Of a stretch of 8,790 nucleotides of DNA, positions 1 to 7,475 are shown piece after piece. The position numbers and the translations under genes are program-made. The stretch is from an uncultured Pseudomonadota bacterium. GTDB lineage: Bacteria; Myxococcota; UBA796. The stretch's first letter is position 1; each line of letters begins with the position of its first letter. The notes beneath the pieces were generated by a model. The model made no database searches. It had not been told where the DNA came from and saw only the letters and a program-made list of their open reading frames with translations. The stretch is taken from the NCBI GenBank assembly GCA_913040875.1, contig CAJWHX010000120.1, positions 1-8,790 of the forward strand, in the 5' to 3' direction.

Positions 1-3000
1 GAAGAACATTCTTTATTCCAAACAAACCAACTACTAAAAGAAGGAAAAGAAGAATTGATTCAAACGGTGACGGACTACATTCGTCCATGGCGGTCCTTAT
101 TGTCTGATCAATTGACCAGTCACTACGACGAAGAGAATGTAGAGCGTTTACTGGCACAGTATGGAACGGCTTTTGACGCTACGTACCAGCGTCTTAGACC
201 CATTAATGAAATACTAATGGACGTTGAACAACTGGAACTTCTCAAGCAAAAGGATGGTCCGATTGTAAAACTTCTTACAGTAGATGATAAGGAACGCGCG
301 TATTTACGGGTCTATCAACAACACAACCTCCTATTGAGCGATATGCTCCCCGTCATCGATAATTTTGGATTGCAGGTGGTGGATCAATTTGCTGATCCAG
401 TGTCTTTCAACAGTGGTGAACGGTATACAATCGATACCTTTAGACTTGCAGAATCTTCAGACTTTACCATGAAGGATATTCGTGAACATGCAGATTCAAT
501 AGCAGAAGGCTTGGAAGCGGCTCTCGTTGGGAATGTCTCAACAGGGGTTCTAAACTGGATGGTGTTGCGCGCAGGCTTAGATTGGAAAGCGGTTGATATG
601 TTCCGCGCGATTTTTGGATATGCTCGGCAATTAGGATTGTCTCAATCAGATTCACGTCTCCAGAATATTCTGCTTAGCAATGTCCCACTCGTGAAAGCGT
701 TGTGGAACTTCTTTGAAGCGAAGTTCAATCCAAATTTAGAAGGTGATCGAGCAGCCCAGATGGCAGCGGCCTCAGATGAATGTGAAACGTTGATTCGTGC
801 ACTCACAGATCAAGTTCGAGATTTGGTCTTTCGTACGGTCTTTAATTTAATGGACAGCATGCTGAGAACAAACTTCTATCGCAGCGATAGACAGTTCCAC
901 TACATATCGTTCAAGATTGATTGTACCAAAGTTCACAATATGCCGGCGCCACGAATGATGGTAGAAGTCTATGTTCATCACGTAGAAATGGAAGGGATTC
1001 ACTTGCGTGGTGGAAAGATTGCACGTGGAGGGATTCGATGGTCCGATAGGTCTGACTTCCGTCGCGAAGTACTGGATTTGGTTGCTACGCAGATGATTAA
1101 AAACGTCCTGATTGTTCCTGAAGGTGCCAAAGGTGGTTTCCGAATGAAGCATCAAGTAGCCGATTGGGCAGAGCGTCGTCGTAAGGCTGATGAATTGTAC
1201 AAGGTACTCATTCGTGGATTGCTTGATGTGACGGACAATCAAGTGGATGGAGAAATCGTCCATCCCCCAGAGGTTGTTCGACATGATGCGGTAGATCCAT
1301 ATCTGGTTGTGGCGGCTGATAAGGGTACCGCGCACTTGTCAGATACCGCCAATGGTCTCTCTGCAGAATACGGTTTCTGGTTGGGGGACGCGTTTGCCAG
1401 TGGTGGATCGAATGGCTACGATCACAAAGCGGTGGGCATTACAGCACGTGGTGGATGGACAACTGTCTTGCGCCATTTTGAAGAGATGGGTCTCGATCCT
1501 GAGAAAGAAGAATATTCTGCGATAGCGATTGGAGATCCAGCGGGGGACGTCTTTGGAAATGGTGTGGTGTATTTGATGCAGAAAACACAGTGTACCAACC
1601 AGATGAGATTGCTTGGTGCTTTTAATCACAAGCACATTTTCTTGGACCCCAACCCGAATCCATTAGAGGCTTACAAAGAGCGTGTTCGTCTTTTTGAAAA
1701 TGTACAGGGCTGGGAACATTACAACACGGATTTGATATCTAAGGGTGGCGGTGTATTCTCTCGTTCTGCCAAATCAATTACCATTTCAACAGAAGTGCAG
1801 CAGATGCTCGGTTTACTCAAAGACCAAACAGAACTGGCGCCAGAAGTTGTGATACGAATACTTCTGCGATTGGATGTGGATTTACTTTGGAATGGCGGGA
1901 TTGGTACCTATGTGAAGGCGACCGATGAAACCCACATGGATGCAGGAGATCCGAGCAACGACAATCTGCGCGTGAATGGAAGTGAAATTCGTGCCCGTAT
2001 CGTTGGAGAAGGTGGAAATCTTGGGTTTACCCAAAATGGTCGAATTGAATATGCTCTGAGCGGTGGTCGTTTGAATACAGATGCGATTGACAACTCTGGT
2101 GGGGTTGACATGTCTGACCATGAGGTCAATTTGAAGATCCTCTTGAATCCACTGGTGGCAAATGGTTCTTTGGCACTTGACGATAGAAATACACTGCTGG
2201 AGAGTATGACAGAAGAAGTTGCTCAAGATGTTCTACGAAACAATGACTGTCACGGACGTCAACTCTCGCTGGATAAGCTGCGTTCTGAAGCCGACCCGAT
2301 GGCCTTCTCGATTGCCATTCAGTGGGTTTGTACCCGTTCAAATGCATCAAGGGTCTTTCTTCGACTGCCCTCAGATGAGGAATTGGCGAAACGTCAAACG
2401 TTGGGCAAAGGTTTAACTAGACCAGAGCTGGCTGTGATCGCTGCACACATCAAGATGCATGTGTTTAAAGATCTTTTGGATGCAGATCCATCTTTGATAC
2501 CAGACTTTGACAAGCGAGTATTGGCGTACTTCCCAGAAAAGATTCAAAATCAGTACTCTGCTGATGTTGGCAATCATATGTTGAAAACCAGTATTGGTAT
2601 GACTGTTCTGTTGAATGAGATTATGGGAGATGCTGGAGCACTTCTGTTTCCAATGCTCAACGATATTACCGATGCCAGCAGTATTGATATTGTGCGGTCA
2701 TGGCTTGTTGCGATGGATGCGATTGGCGCAGATGGTCTGAAAGAACAGCTGAAAGGATTGGACCTTCAGGCACAGTATGCGGCTTGGGTAGCGATTACGA
2801 AGCCTCTCAACTCAATGATGGGTACCTGGTTGTTTGCGGGGAGTTTGCCGGATGCCGGTCGTCAAGCAAAACTCCAAGCGGTCTTGAAAGCCATGCCAAG
2901 ACTGGTGGGTTCCAAAGATAAAGAGCGTATGCAACGCGATGTTGAAGAGTTGATGAATAAGGACGTTCCGGCCGTTTTGGCAACACGAATTGTGGCCTTG

Positions 3001-3435
3001 GAAGATGTGGCCTTAGCCGATCAAATTTCTTTGACAATGAATGATTTGAGTCAGGTGAACAGCAAAACCATCAGCTACTTGGCGATTGGCGAAGCGAGTT
3101 TGTTTGTTCAAACCATTCGAACCCTCGAAGACCGACGAGCCATTGGCGGTTGGGATCCCGCTGCGAATGCAATCTTGCGAAGTCGGTTTTTACATCAATT
3201 GAAGCTATTGGTAGATATGGTAGATTTGGAAGATGAAACCACATTGGGGACCGACCGTGTTGCATTCAGATTGCGACTCTATCATTTTGCAGGAATCTAT
3301 GCGGAGATGAAAACCATTATTGTGGATGGTGTAGACCTCGCTGGTTTGGTCGTGGCAAATGCACGTGCACAGGCCATTATTCGAAGCATGTCTAGTGCGG
3401 GTACCAAGTTGGTTGGCTCTGGATACAAAGGGTAA
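1..3435 (+). CDS. gdhB: NAD-specific glutamate dehydrogenase, large type (partial, 5' end outside window)
   Basis: Catalyses oxidative deamination of glutamate to 2-oxoglutarate and ammonium with NAD, linking amino-acid catabolism to the TCA cycle in the cytoplasm. The frame is open from base 1, so the 1144 visible residues are the C-terminal part of a protein that usually has about 1600. A TTG at 55 is in frame, but the coding frame continues upstream of it without a stop, so it is not a credible start. Visible landmarks (numbered from base 1): the substrate-binding block GGKIARGGIRWSDRSDFRRE; PEGAKGGF with the active-site lysine at about 377; AADKGTAHLSDTANG with Asp440 and Lys441; DAFASGGSNGYDHK; the Rossmann-type loop GDPAGDVFGNG at 511-521; WNGGIGTYVKA; and VGEGGNLGFTQNGRIEYALS. 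The last roughly 400 residues form the helical C-terminal extension specific to large GDHs. No frameshift is seen. The symbol follows the Pseudomonas large enzyme; subfamily naming varies. Confidence 0.96.
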   Translation, partial: EEHSLFQTNQLLKEGKEELIQTVTDYIRPWRSLLSDQLTSHYDEENVERLLAQYGTAFDATYQRLRPINEILMDVEQLELLKQKDGPIVKLLTVDDKERAYLRVYQQHNLLLSDMLPVIDNFGLQVVDQFADPVSFNSGERYTIDTFRLAESSDFTMKDIREHADSIAEGLEAALVGNVSTGVLNWMVLRAGLDWKAVDMFRAIFGYARQLGLSQSDSRLQNILLSNVPLVKALWNFFEAKFNPNLEGDRAAQMAAASDECETLIRALTDQVRDLVFRTVFNLMDSMLRTNFYRSDRQFHYISFKIDCTKVHNMPAPRMMVEVYVHHVEMEGIHLRGGKIARGGIRWSDRSDFRREVLDLVATQMIKNVLIVPEGAKGGFRMKHQVADWAERRRKADELYKVLIRGLLDVTDNQVDGEIVHPPEVVRHDAVDPYLVVAADKGTAHLSDTANGLSAEYGFWLGDAFASGGSNGYDHKAVGITARGGWTTVLRHFEEMGLDPEKEEYSAIAIGDPAGDVFGNGVVYLMQKTQCTNQMRLLGAFNHKHIFLDPNPNPLEAYKERVRLFENVQGWEHYNTDLISKGGGVFSRSAKSITISTEVQQMLGLLKDQTELAPEVVIRILLRLDVDLLWNGGIGTYVKATDETHMDAGDPSNDNLRVNGSEIRARIVGEGGNLGFTQNGRIEYALSGGRLNTDAIDNSGGVDMSDHEVNLKILLNPLVANGSLALDDRNTLLESMTEEVAQDVLRNNDCHGRQLSLDKLRSEADPMAFSIAIQWVCTRSNASRVFLRLPSDEELAKRQTLGKGLTRPELAVIAAHIKMHVFKDLLDADPSLIPDFDKRVLAYFPEKIQNQYSADVGNHMLKTSIGMTVLLNEIMGDAGALLFPMLNDITDASSIDIVRSWLVAMDAIGADGLKEQLKGLDLQAQYAAWVAITKPLNSMMGTWLFAGSLPDAGRQAKLQAVLKAMPRLVGSKDKERMQRDVEELMNKDVPAVLATRIVALEDVALADQISLTMNDLSQVNSKTISYLAIGEASLFVQTIRTLEDRRAIGGWDPAANAILRSRFLHQLKLLVDMVDLEDETTLGTDRVAFRLRLYHFAGIYAEMKTIIVDGVDLAGLVVANARAQAIIRSMSSAGTKLVGSGYKG

Positions 3436-3438
3436 ATC

Positions 3439-4017
3439 ATGGGTCTAATTTTGGCGAGTGGCTCGCCCCGCAGAAAAGAATTGCTGGAGTGTTCAGCGGT
3501 GTCTCTTCTGGCGGTAGAGCCGGCCAATATCCCCGAGGTTCGAAGTTCCGAAGAGGAACCGATAGCCTATTGTCAACGTCTGGCCCATGAGAAGGCGAGT
3601 GTCTCGAGTCGTAAGGGACATTGGGTTTTAGCTGCAGATACGATTGTCGTTGATGGCACGGACATCTTTGAGAAGCCCAATGACGCAGAAGATGCCTTTC
3701 AAATGCTAAGGCACATTGCGAATGTTGGATGGCACGATGTTGTGTCCGCATGGGCTTTGCGCTACGTTCCATTTGATGATGAAGAGGAAATTTGGATGGA
3801 AGGGTGTTCTGTCTCCAGCGTTCGTTTTCGATCGTTGTTGGATTCAGAGATTCTATCCTATATCCAAACTGGCGAGCCATTTGATAAGGCTGGAGGCTAT
3901 GGGATTCAAGGGAAAGGCGCTGCATTGGTCCAAGACATCAAAGGTTCCTACAGCAACATTGTTGGGCTCCCATTGGCAGAAGTACTGGCTGCGTTAAGGG
4001 AACACTCCGTCATCTGA
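3439..4017 (+). CDS. maf: Maf family nucleoside triphosphate pyrophosphatase, YhdE-like (dTTP/UTP type)
   Basis: A 192-residue cytoplasmic house-cleaning enzyme, expected to hydrolyse dTTP, UTP and modified pyrimidine triphosphates to the monophosphate and pyrophosphate; the family is also linked to septum inhibition. The N-terminus LILASGSPRRKELL (residues 3-16) is the Maf signature with Arg11 and Arg12. HEKA holds Lys52, AADTIVVDG holds Asp67, and FEKP holds Lys79. The C-terminal block DKAGGYGIQGKGA (149-161, Gln157) followed by GSYSNIVGLPL matches the YhdE branch better than the m7GTP-type YceF branch. Length is normal for the family. The ATG lies 3 bp after the glutamate dehydrogenase stop, and AAAGGG at 3427-3432 gives a Shine-Dalgarno site 6 nt upstream, overlapping the end of that gene, so translational coupling is likely. 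The substrate subtype is inferred from motif resemblance only. Confidence 0.94.
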   Translation: MGLILASGSPRRKELLECSAVSLLAVEPANIPEVRSSEEEPIAYCQRLAHEKASVSSRKGHWVLAADTIVVDGTDIFEKPNDAEDAFQMLRHIANVGWHDVVSAWALRYVPFDDEEEIWMEGCSVSSVRFRSLLDSEILSYIQTGEPFDKAGGYGIQGKGAALVQDIKGSYSNIVGLPLAEVLAALREHSVI

Positions 4018-4058
4018 AATCTGGCGTTGCCGGAACAACTACAGCAGAAGTAAATACA

Positions 4059-4064
4059 GAGAGG
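4059..4064 (+). promoter_or_regulatory. Ribosome binding site of the YggS-family gene
   Basis: GAGAGG ends 6 nt before the ATG at 4071. It supports this start and independent initiation after the 53-bp gap that follows the Maf gene. Confidence 0.6.
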
Positions 4065-4070
4065 CCCCTG

Positions 4071-4766
4071 ATGGGTATTGCAGACAATTTGCAGAGCGTG
4101 CAAGATAGAATCCAAAAGGCTACCATAGCGGCGAATCGCCCACAGGGAAGCGTACGTTTACTCGCGGCATCAAAGAGAACGGATGCCTCTGGAATCATTG
4201 AGACGATTGGACTAGGACATACGTTGTTTGGAGAGAATCGAGCACAGGCTTTGAGAGACAAGTATGATGTGGTTGCACCTCAGTATCCATCTGCAGAATG
4301 GCACTTCATCGGCTATTTACAGAAGAACAAAGTGAAGTACATTGTAGGTCGCGCATCGATGGTTCATTCCTTGGATTCGTTAGAGTTGGCAATGGCGCTG
4401 TCCAATCGGATTGATCAACAGCGCAATATCGGCGTTGAACTGAAACCTATGTCTGTATTGGTTCAGATTAAATTGGGTAGTGAAGACAGTAAAACAGGAA
4501 TTGATCCTGAGGCTGGAATGGCTTTGATGCATCGATTGATGGAGTTGCCCAATTTGAGGCTTCGCGGATTGATGAACATTGCCCCATTGGAAGGAGACCC
4601 CGAGCAGTGGTTTGCCGAGATGGCAAACCTGGCTGAGCGTGCCAAGAAATCCGGCTTTCCGATGAACGAGATGTCGATGGGGATGAGTGGGGATATGGAA
4701 CAGGCGATTCAATATGGTTCCACGATTGTGCGAGTGGGCTCCGATATTTATCTACGGGATGTGTAA
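4071..4766 (+). CDS. yggS: YggS/PROSC family pyridoxal-phosphate homeostasis protein (PLPHP)
   Basis: A 231-residue cytoplasmic PLP-binding protein with the single-domain alanine-racemase-like TIM-barrel fold. The family has no known catalytic reaction; it buffers and delivers pyridoxal 5'-phosphate, and its loss disturbs vitamin B6 and amino-acid pools. Motifs in order: LLAASK with the Schiff-base Lys35; FGENRAQA (53-60); WHFIGYLQKNK (77-87), where the family usually has Pro or His in place of Tyr82; VQIKLGSEDSKTG (131-143); RGLMNIAP; SMGMSGDMEQAI (202-213); and GSTIVRVGSDIY (216-227), the phosphate-binding loop and terminal strand. Length is typical. It lies 53 bp after the Maf gene on the same strand, and no terminator is visible between them, so co-transcription is likely. 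In many bacteria yggS sits among cell-division or proC genes; the gdh-maf arrangement here is less familiar. Confidence 0.95.
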   Translation: MGIADNLQSVQDRIQKATIAANRPQGSVRLLAASKRTDASGIIETIGLGHTLFGENRAQALRDKYDVVAPQYPSAEWHFIGYLQKNKVKYIVGRASMVHSLDSLELAMALSNRIDQQRNIGVELKPMSVLVQIKLGSEDSKTGIDPEAGMALMHRLMELPNLRLRGLMNIAPLEGDPEQWFAEMANLAERAKKSGFPMNEMSMGMSGDMEQAIQYGSTIVRVGSDIYLRDV

Positions 4767-4797
4767 GCATTGCGAAGAGGTGGTGTCCTGGATATGA

Positions 4798-4825
4798 ATG
4801 ACCGACTGTATCAATCATATACAAT
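4798..4825 (+). promoter_or_regulatory. Candidate sigma-70-type promoter for the exported-protein gene
   Basis: ATGACC at 4798-4803 (4 of 6 matches to the -35 consensus) and TACAAT at 4820-4825 (5 of 6 matches to the -10 consensus) are separated by 16 bp. They lie in the 125-bp AT-rich gap after yggS. The predicted transcript would start near 4832, giving a 5' leader of about 60 nt. Motif-level inference only. Confidence 0.4.
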
Positions 4826-4832
4826 CGAATAT

Positions 4833-4846
4833 GATCATAATTGATC
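4833..4846. repeat. Perfect 14-bp inverted repeat, operator-like
   Basis: GATCA-TAAT-TGATC is a perfect 5-bp dyad with a 4-bp centre. It begins at the predicted transcription start of the downstream gene and overlaps an 8-bp palindrome, ATGATCAT (4831-4838). A second 8-bp palindrome, TACATGTA, lies at 4854-4861. Such dyads suit a dimeric regulator, but short AT-rich palindromes also occur by chance. Confidence 0.3.
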
Positions 4847-4882
4847 TGGATGTTACATGTACAAAGGTATCCCCATTTGTAT

Positions 4883-4886
4883 GGAG
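4883..4886 (+). promoter_or_regulatory. Ribosome binding site deciding the start at 4892
   Basis: GGAG stands 5 nt before the ATG at 4892. This, and the fact that a clean signal peptide begins at that Met, favours 4892 over the in-frame TTG at 4841, which would add 17 residues that do not fit a signal peptide. Confidence 0.65.
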
Positions 4887-4891
4887 TATTT

Positions 4892-5647
4892 ATGAAACGA
4901 ATTTTCAGTATTTGTACGTTAGTATCTATTTTTATCGCCGCACCAGTTCTCGCCAAAGAATCTTTTGATACAACTGTAGAGTCGGTATGGAAAAATTTAC
5001 CGAGTTCTGCGAGTCAGTGTGCTGATTATGATTATTTTCCTGAAGGCGGCATGCAAAACTTCTGGTGTCATGTTTCTAAGGATGTATCCCTTCAATTTTT
5101 AGAGCAGGCAACAGGTCAGAAAATATATCTTTCGGGCCCGCATGCTACTGGGCTGAAGTTGGATGATAAAACAGGGTTTGGGCATTACAATCCCAAGTTT
5201 GTAGAGGCACTTTCTAAACTGGTTATCCCATCTAAGGAAGAAACCACACTTACCGCCCAAACACAATCGGTATACAATAGTCATGTGCGTCCTTTGGCTC
5301 GGATTCACTTCGTCACATTACAAAAGCTGCGCAACAATCCTGAATGTGCACAAAAAGAAATGCTTCAATACAAAGCCAACATCAAGAAACCTGAGGCTGA
5401 ACAAGAAGAGTGGTACAATGAACGATGGTTCTATTTTATGAACGCCAAATTTTGCGCAACTGCGAAAGTGGATACGTTGTTTGATGATGGTTTCGACGGT
5501 GGACACAATGGCAATGTTGTGAAGACAGCGACAGGGTTTTGGCTTCGGCGTTCAATGGATGAAACCCAATCCAGTTTCGCAACCGCTCTTGAAACCCTAT
5601 TGCAAACATATGATGCTGAGTGGTTGAGTCAGCAAAAAAGTCGATAG
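4892..5647 (+). CDS. Exported protein of unknown function with four mature cysteines
   Basis: I do not recognise this 251-residue protein. Residues 1-21 form a classic Sec signal peptide: Lys2-Arg3, then a hydrophobic core, then PVLA with likely cleavage after Ala21. There is no lipobox and no second membrane segment, so a soluble periplasmic or secreted product is expected. The mature part has four cysteines, Cys43, Cys59, Cys142 and Cys178, which could form two disulfides. It is rich in aromatic residues, for example CADYDYFPEGGMQNFWC (43-59) and EEWYNERWFYFMNAKFC (162-178). A Gly- and Asn-rich turn at about 190-200 (FDDGFDGGHNGN) leads into a C-terminal block, TGFWLRRSMDETQ, and an amphipathic helix ending in DAEWL. 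No catalytic signature is evident. It has its own probable promoter and dyad upstream and ends 2 bp from the convergent hydrolase gene. The coding call is secure; no function is assigned. Confidence 0.85.
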   Translation: MKRIFSICTLVSIFIAAPVLAKESFDTTVESVWKNLPSSASQCADYDYFPEGGMQNFWCHVSKDVSLQFLEQATGQKIYLSGPHATGLKLDDKTGFGHYNPKFVEALSKLVIPSKEETTLTAQTQSVYNSHVRPLARIHFVTLQKLRNNPECAQKEMLQYKANIKKPEAEQEEWYNERWFYFMNAKFCATAKVDTLFDDGFDGGHNGNVVKTATGFWLRRSMDETQSSFATALETLLQTYDAEWLSQQKSR

Positions 5648-5649
5648 TG

Positions 5650-6723
5650 TTATTGCCAAGTCAGATTACTGTCATCCGGTGGTAAATGCATTTCCATCCC
5701 TTGAGTGCCTTGCAGTCGTTCTAGATAGGCGAGAGTCAATCGATTGATAAGGGTATGAGCCTCCGGTATGGGCATATAGCCGTCACCGCAGTCAGGGTAG
5801 GTATTGACAAAATCACAGGCGTTGGAGAATGTATAGTGTCCTGTCTTTTCCACGATACCGTAGTTCTTCTCTTCAGATCCGATTCGATCGAAGATGGCAT
5901 TAACCAATGGGTCAACCGGTGTTGTTGTATCATACTCACCCCCTAAGACCAGTGTCGGTACAGTGATGGAGTCGATACCTCCAATCAGTGTTTCCAACGC
6001 TGCAGGGGTCATCGAAACTGCTCCCCACACGCGTTCATCGATTGAATCGTAGACACCAGATCCTTCAGCATTGGCAATCTCTTCGACGTGATCACAAAGC
6101 CAGCCACCATATTCAGCACAGTGTGCCGCTGTAAGATCTGTGTCTAAATACCCACCGGTGATAGCATGAACGGTGTAGCCACCAAAAGAATGACCGGCCA
6201 CTGCAAATCCAGCCTCAGGATTCACACAGTCTGAAAATTCACTTTGCTCCACCAGCCAATCATAGACATCAGAGATGTCTTGAGGTCTACGTAGAATCAG
6301 TTCAGGTTTTCGAGATTCATCGTTGTCAAAGATGGTGTTTCCTACATGGTTTGGAGCAACGACCAAATATCCATGCGAGGTTAAAAACTCCGCTAAAAAA
6401 TAGGACTGGTAAGCCATGCCTGTATTTCCATGACTGAATACCAGGACAGGTCTCTCTACAGAACAATCCACCCCACCACCGTTTGCCGCCGTTCCTTCCT
6501 TTAAATCTCCGTACCGATGTAGGCTGTCAGATGGCGTTTGACTCGGATACCAAATTTGGGTTGGTAGTGTAAGTCCATCGGTTGATGTGACATTGACAAC
6601 ACGTGAGACCACGGACTCATTTCCTTTGGCTGTCGGATCTACAAGTCTGACTTCGATGCCAGTGTCCTTGTCTGATTGGCATGATACTGTGAGTGTGAGC
6701 GCAGATAGTAGAACCAAACGCAT
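5650..6723 (-). CDS. Lipoprotein alpha/beta hydrolase (PAF-acetylhydrolase/dienelactone-hydrolase-like)
   Basis: A 357-residue predicted serine esterase or lipase-like enzyme anchored outside the cytoplasmic membrane. The start is the ATG at 6723, which has GGAG 6 nt upstream; a TTG at 6735 would add four residues. The N-terminus has Arg2, a short hydrophobic core and LTVSC, giving a lipidated Cys15, then a polar linker containing DKDTG. The alpha/beta-hydrolase core follows: VLVFSHGNTG (93-102) for the oxyanion hole, GYLVVAPNH (118-126), the nucleophile elbow GHSFGG with Ser179, Asp265 in LVLGGEYDTTTP, and His296 in KTGHYTF, a complete Ser-Asp-His triad. Extra cysteines (87, 166, 202, 210, 303, 312) fit an extracytoplasmic location. 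The architecture resembles bacterial PAF-AH-like or chlorophyllase-like hydrolases, but the substrate cannot be read from sequence. It is convergent with the exported-protein gene and downstream of queE on the same strand. Confidence 0.92.
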   Translation of the reverse strand: MRLVLLSALTLTVSCQSDKDTGIEVRLVDPTAKGNESVVSRVVNVTSTDGLTLPTQIWYPSQTPSDSLHRYGDLKEGTAANGGGVDCSVERPVLVFSHGNTGMAYQSYFLAEFLTSHGYLVVAPNHVGNTIFDNDESRKPELILRRPQDISDVYDWLVEQSEFSDCVNPEAGFAVAGHSFGGYTVHAITGGYLDTDLTAAHCAEYGGWLCDHVEEIANAEGSGVYDSIDERVWGAVSMTPAALETLIGGIDSITVPTLVLGGEYDTTTPVDPLVNAIFDRIGSEEKNYGIVEKTGHYTFSNACDFVNTYPDCGDGYMPIPEAHTLINRLTLAYLERLQGTQGMEMHLPPDDSNLTWQ

Positions 6724-6727
6724 GATG

Positions 6728-6733
6728 CTCTCC
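6728..6733 (-). promoter_or_regulatory. Ribosome binding site deciding the hydrolase start
   Basis: On the minus strand this reads GGAGAG, with the GGAG core 6 nt before the ATG at 6723. A TTG start at 6735 would leave the site inside the coding region. Confidence 0.7.
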
Positions 6734-6751
6734 AAATTAAATGATTGAGTT

Positions 6752-6760
6752 ACTATAGCA
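6752..6760 (-). promoter_or_regulatory. Extended -10 promoter of the hydrolase gene
   Basis: The minus strand reads TGC-TATAGT, an extended -10 element with 5 of 6 matches to TATAAT. No good -35 box stands 16-18 bp upstream, as is usual for extended -10 promoters. The predicted start near 6745 gives a leader of about 22 nt that contains the GGAGAG site. Confidence 0.45.
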
Positions 6761-6774
6761 CCTATATCAAATGT

Positions 6775-6789
6775 GACGATGATATCGAC
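6775..6789. repeat. 15-bp imperfect inverted repeat over the -35 region of the hydrolase promoter
   Basis: GACGAT-GAT-ATCGAC forms a dyad with one mismatched pair (arms of 6, centre of 3). It lies where a -35 element would sit relative to the -10 at 6752-6757. It could be an operator or activator site, but it is too short for certainty. Confidence 0.25.
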
Positions 6790-6825
6790 ACAGTATACAA
6801 TTGAACTTACAGGTTTGAATCTAGA

Positions 6826-7467
6826 CTATCGCACGGTCAGAATCTTTTGCATTTGGATGCTGAGTCGCCATTCTGGATTCCGCAAACAAAATTGTACGAC
6901 GGCTGACCGATGCTCAATTACATCATCGTTATAGAGAGGCTGGAGATATCGATAGTCTGCTTCAAAGTGTTCAAAGTTGCTCGGATGCATCTCTGCTTCA
7001 GGTTGGGGATAGACCAGCTTGAGTTCTGAGGCTTTCGTGACCACAATGGTACTTCTAGGTTTGGGGGAGACGCAGACCCAGTCGATACCTCTCGGTACCG
7101 GCTTGGTGCCGTTGGTTTCAACGGCGACGTAGATTCCTCGCTGTTTGCAAGCCTCAATCAATGCCTCATCGAGCTGTAAGAGAGGCTCTCCACCGGTAAA
7201 TACAACCATAGGACTGCCTGTGCCCTGCCAGACAGATAAAATGGTGTCTACGATCGCTTGTGCTTCGTATCGTCCACCGTACGTCCCATCGATCCCTACA
7301 AAGTCCGTATCACAGAATCTACAGGCGGCCTTTTCCCTAGACTTTTCCAATCCAGACCAGAGATTGCATCCAGAAAAACGACAAAATACAGCCGCTCGCC
7401 CTGCGTGAAAGCCTTCTCCTTGCAGGGTGTAGAACATTTCTTTAATGGCGTATCTTTTGGTGGGCAT
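6826..7467 (-). CDS. queE: 7-carboxy-7-deazaguanine synthase (radical SAM enzyme)
   Basis: A 213-residue cytoplasmic radical SAM enzyme that converts 6-carboxytetrahydropterin to 7-carboxy-7-deazaguanine, the ring-contraction step in making preQ0 and queuosine for tRNA wobble bases. YTLQGEG (13-19) is the QueE N-terminal signature. The 4Fe-4S cluster cysteines follow the expanded CX14CX2C pattern (Cys34, Cys49, Cys52) in GCNLWSG...CRFCDTDF, rather than the usual CX3CX2C, and match the proteobacterial form of QueE. FTGGEPLLQ (90-98) binds SAM; ETNGT (117-121), VSPKP (133-137) and the LQPL stretch near 165-168 are also characteristic. Length is normal. No Shine-Dalgarno sequence precedes the ATG; a strong promoter lies almost directly against it. 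No queC, queD or folE is visible in the window, so the rest of the pathway must be elsewhere. Confidence 0.95.
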   Translation of the reverse strand: MPTKRYAIKEMFYTLQGEGFHAGRAAVFCRFSGCNLWSGLEKSREKAACRFCDTDFVGIDGTYGGRYEAQAIVDTILSVWQGTGSPMVVFTGGEPLLQLDEALIEACKQRGIYVAVETNGTKPVPRGIDWVCVSPKPRSTIVVTKASELKLVYPQPEAEMHPSNFEHFEADYRYLQPLYNDDVIEHRSAVVQFCLRNPEWRLSIQMQKILTVR

Positions 7468-7475
7468 CGACGCGG

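Noticed and set aside
55..57. TTG as the start of the glutamate dehydrogenase gene
   Set aside because: The same frame is open to base 1 with residues that fit the family, and the protein would lack its N-terminal region; the gene is simply cut by the window edge.
847..1335. 162-codon open frame antisense to glutamate dehydrogenase
   Set aside because: It lies fully inside a strongly conserved coding region, its product has no recognisable motif, and no start signals were seen.
3437..3925. 162-codon open frame antisense to the Maf gene
   Set aside because: Shadow of a conserved gene; the predicted peptide is low in structure and rich in His, Arg and Pro as expected for antisense reading.
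4841..4891. 17-residue N-terminal extension of the exported protein from a TTG
   Set aside because: It would bury the signal peptide; the ATG at 4892 has a ribosome binding site and a textbook signal sequence.
5615..5640. Hairpin GCTGA-N9-TCAGC followed by six A residues
   Set aside because: The homopolymer has the wrong polarity for a plus-strand terminator and lies upstream of the stem on the minus strand; the stem is only 5 bp.
421..6800. Recurring TATACAAT-like octamer near 423, 4818, 5271 and 6793
   Set aside because: Two copies lie in unrelated coding frames and the spacing is irregular; an 8-bp AT-rich word repeating four times is weak evidence of function.
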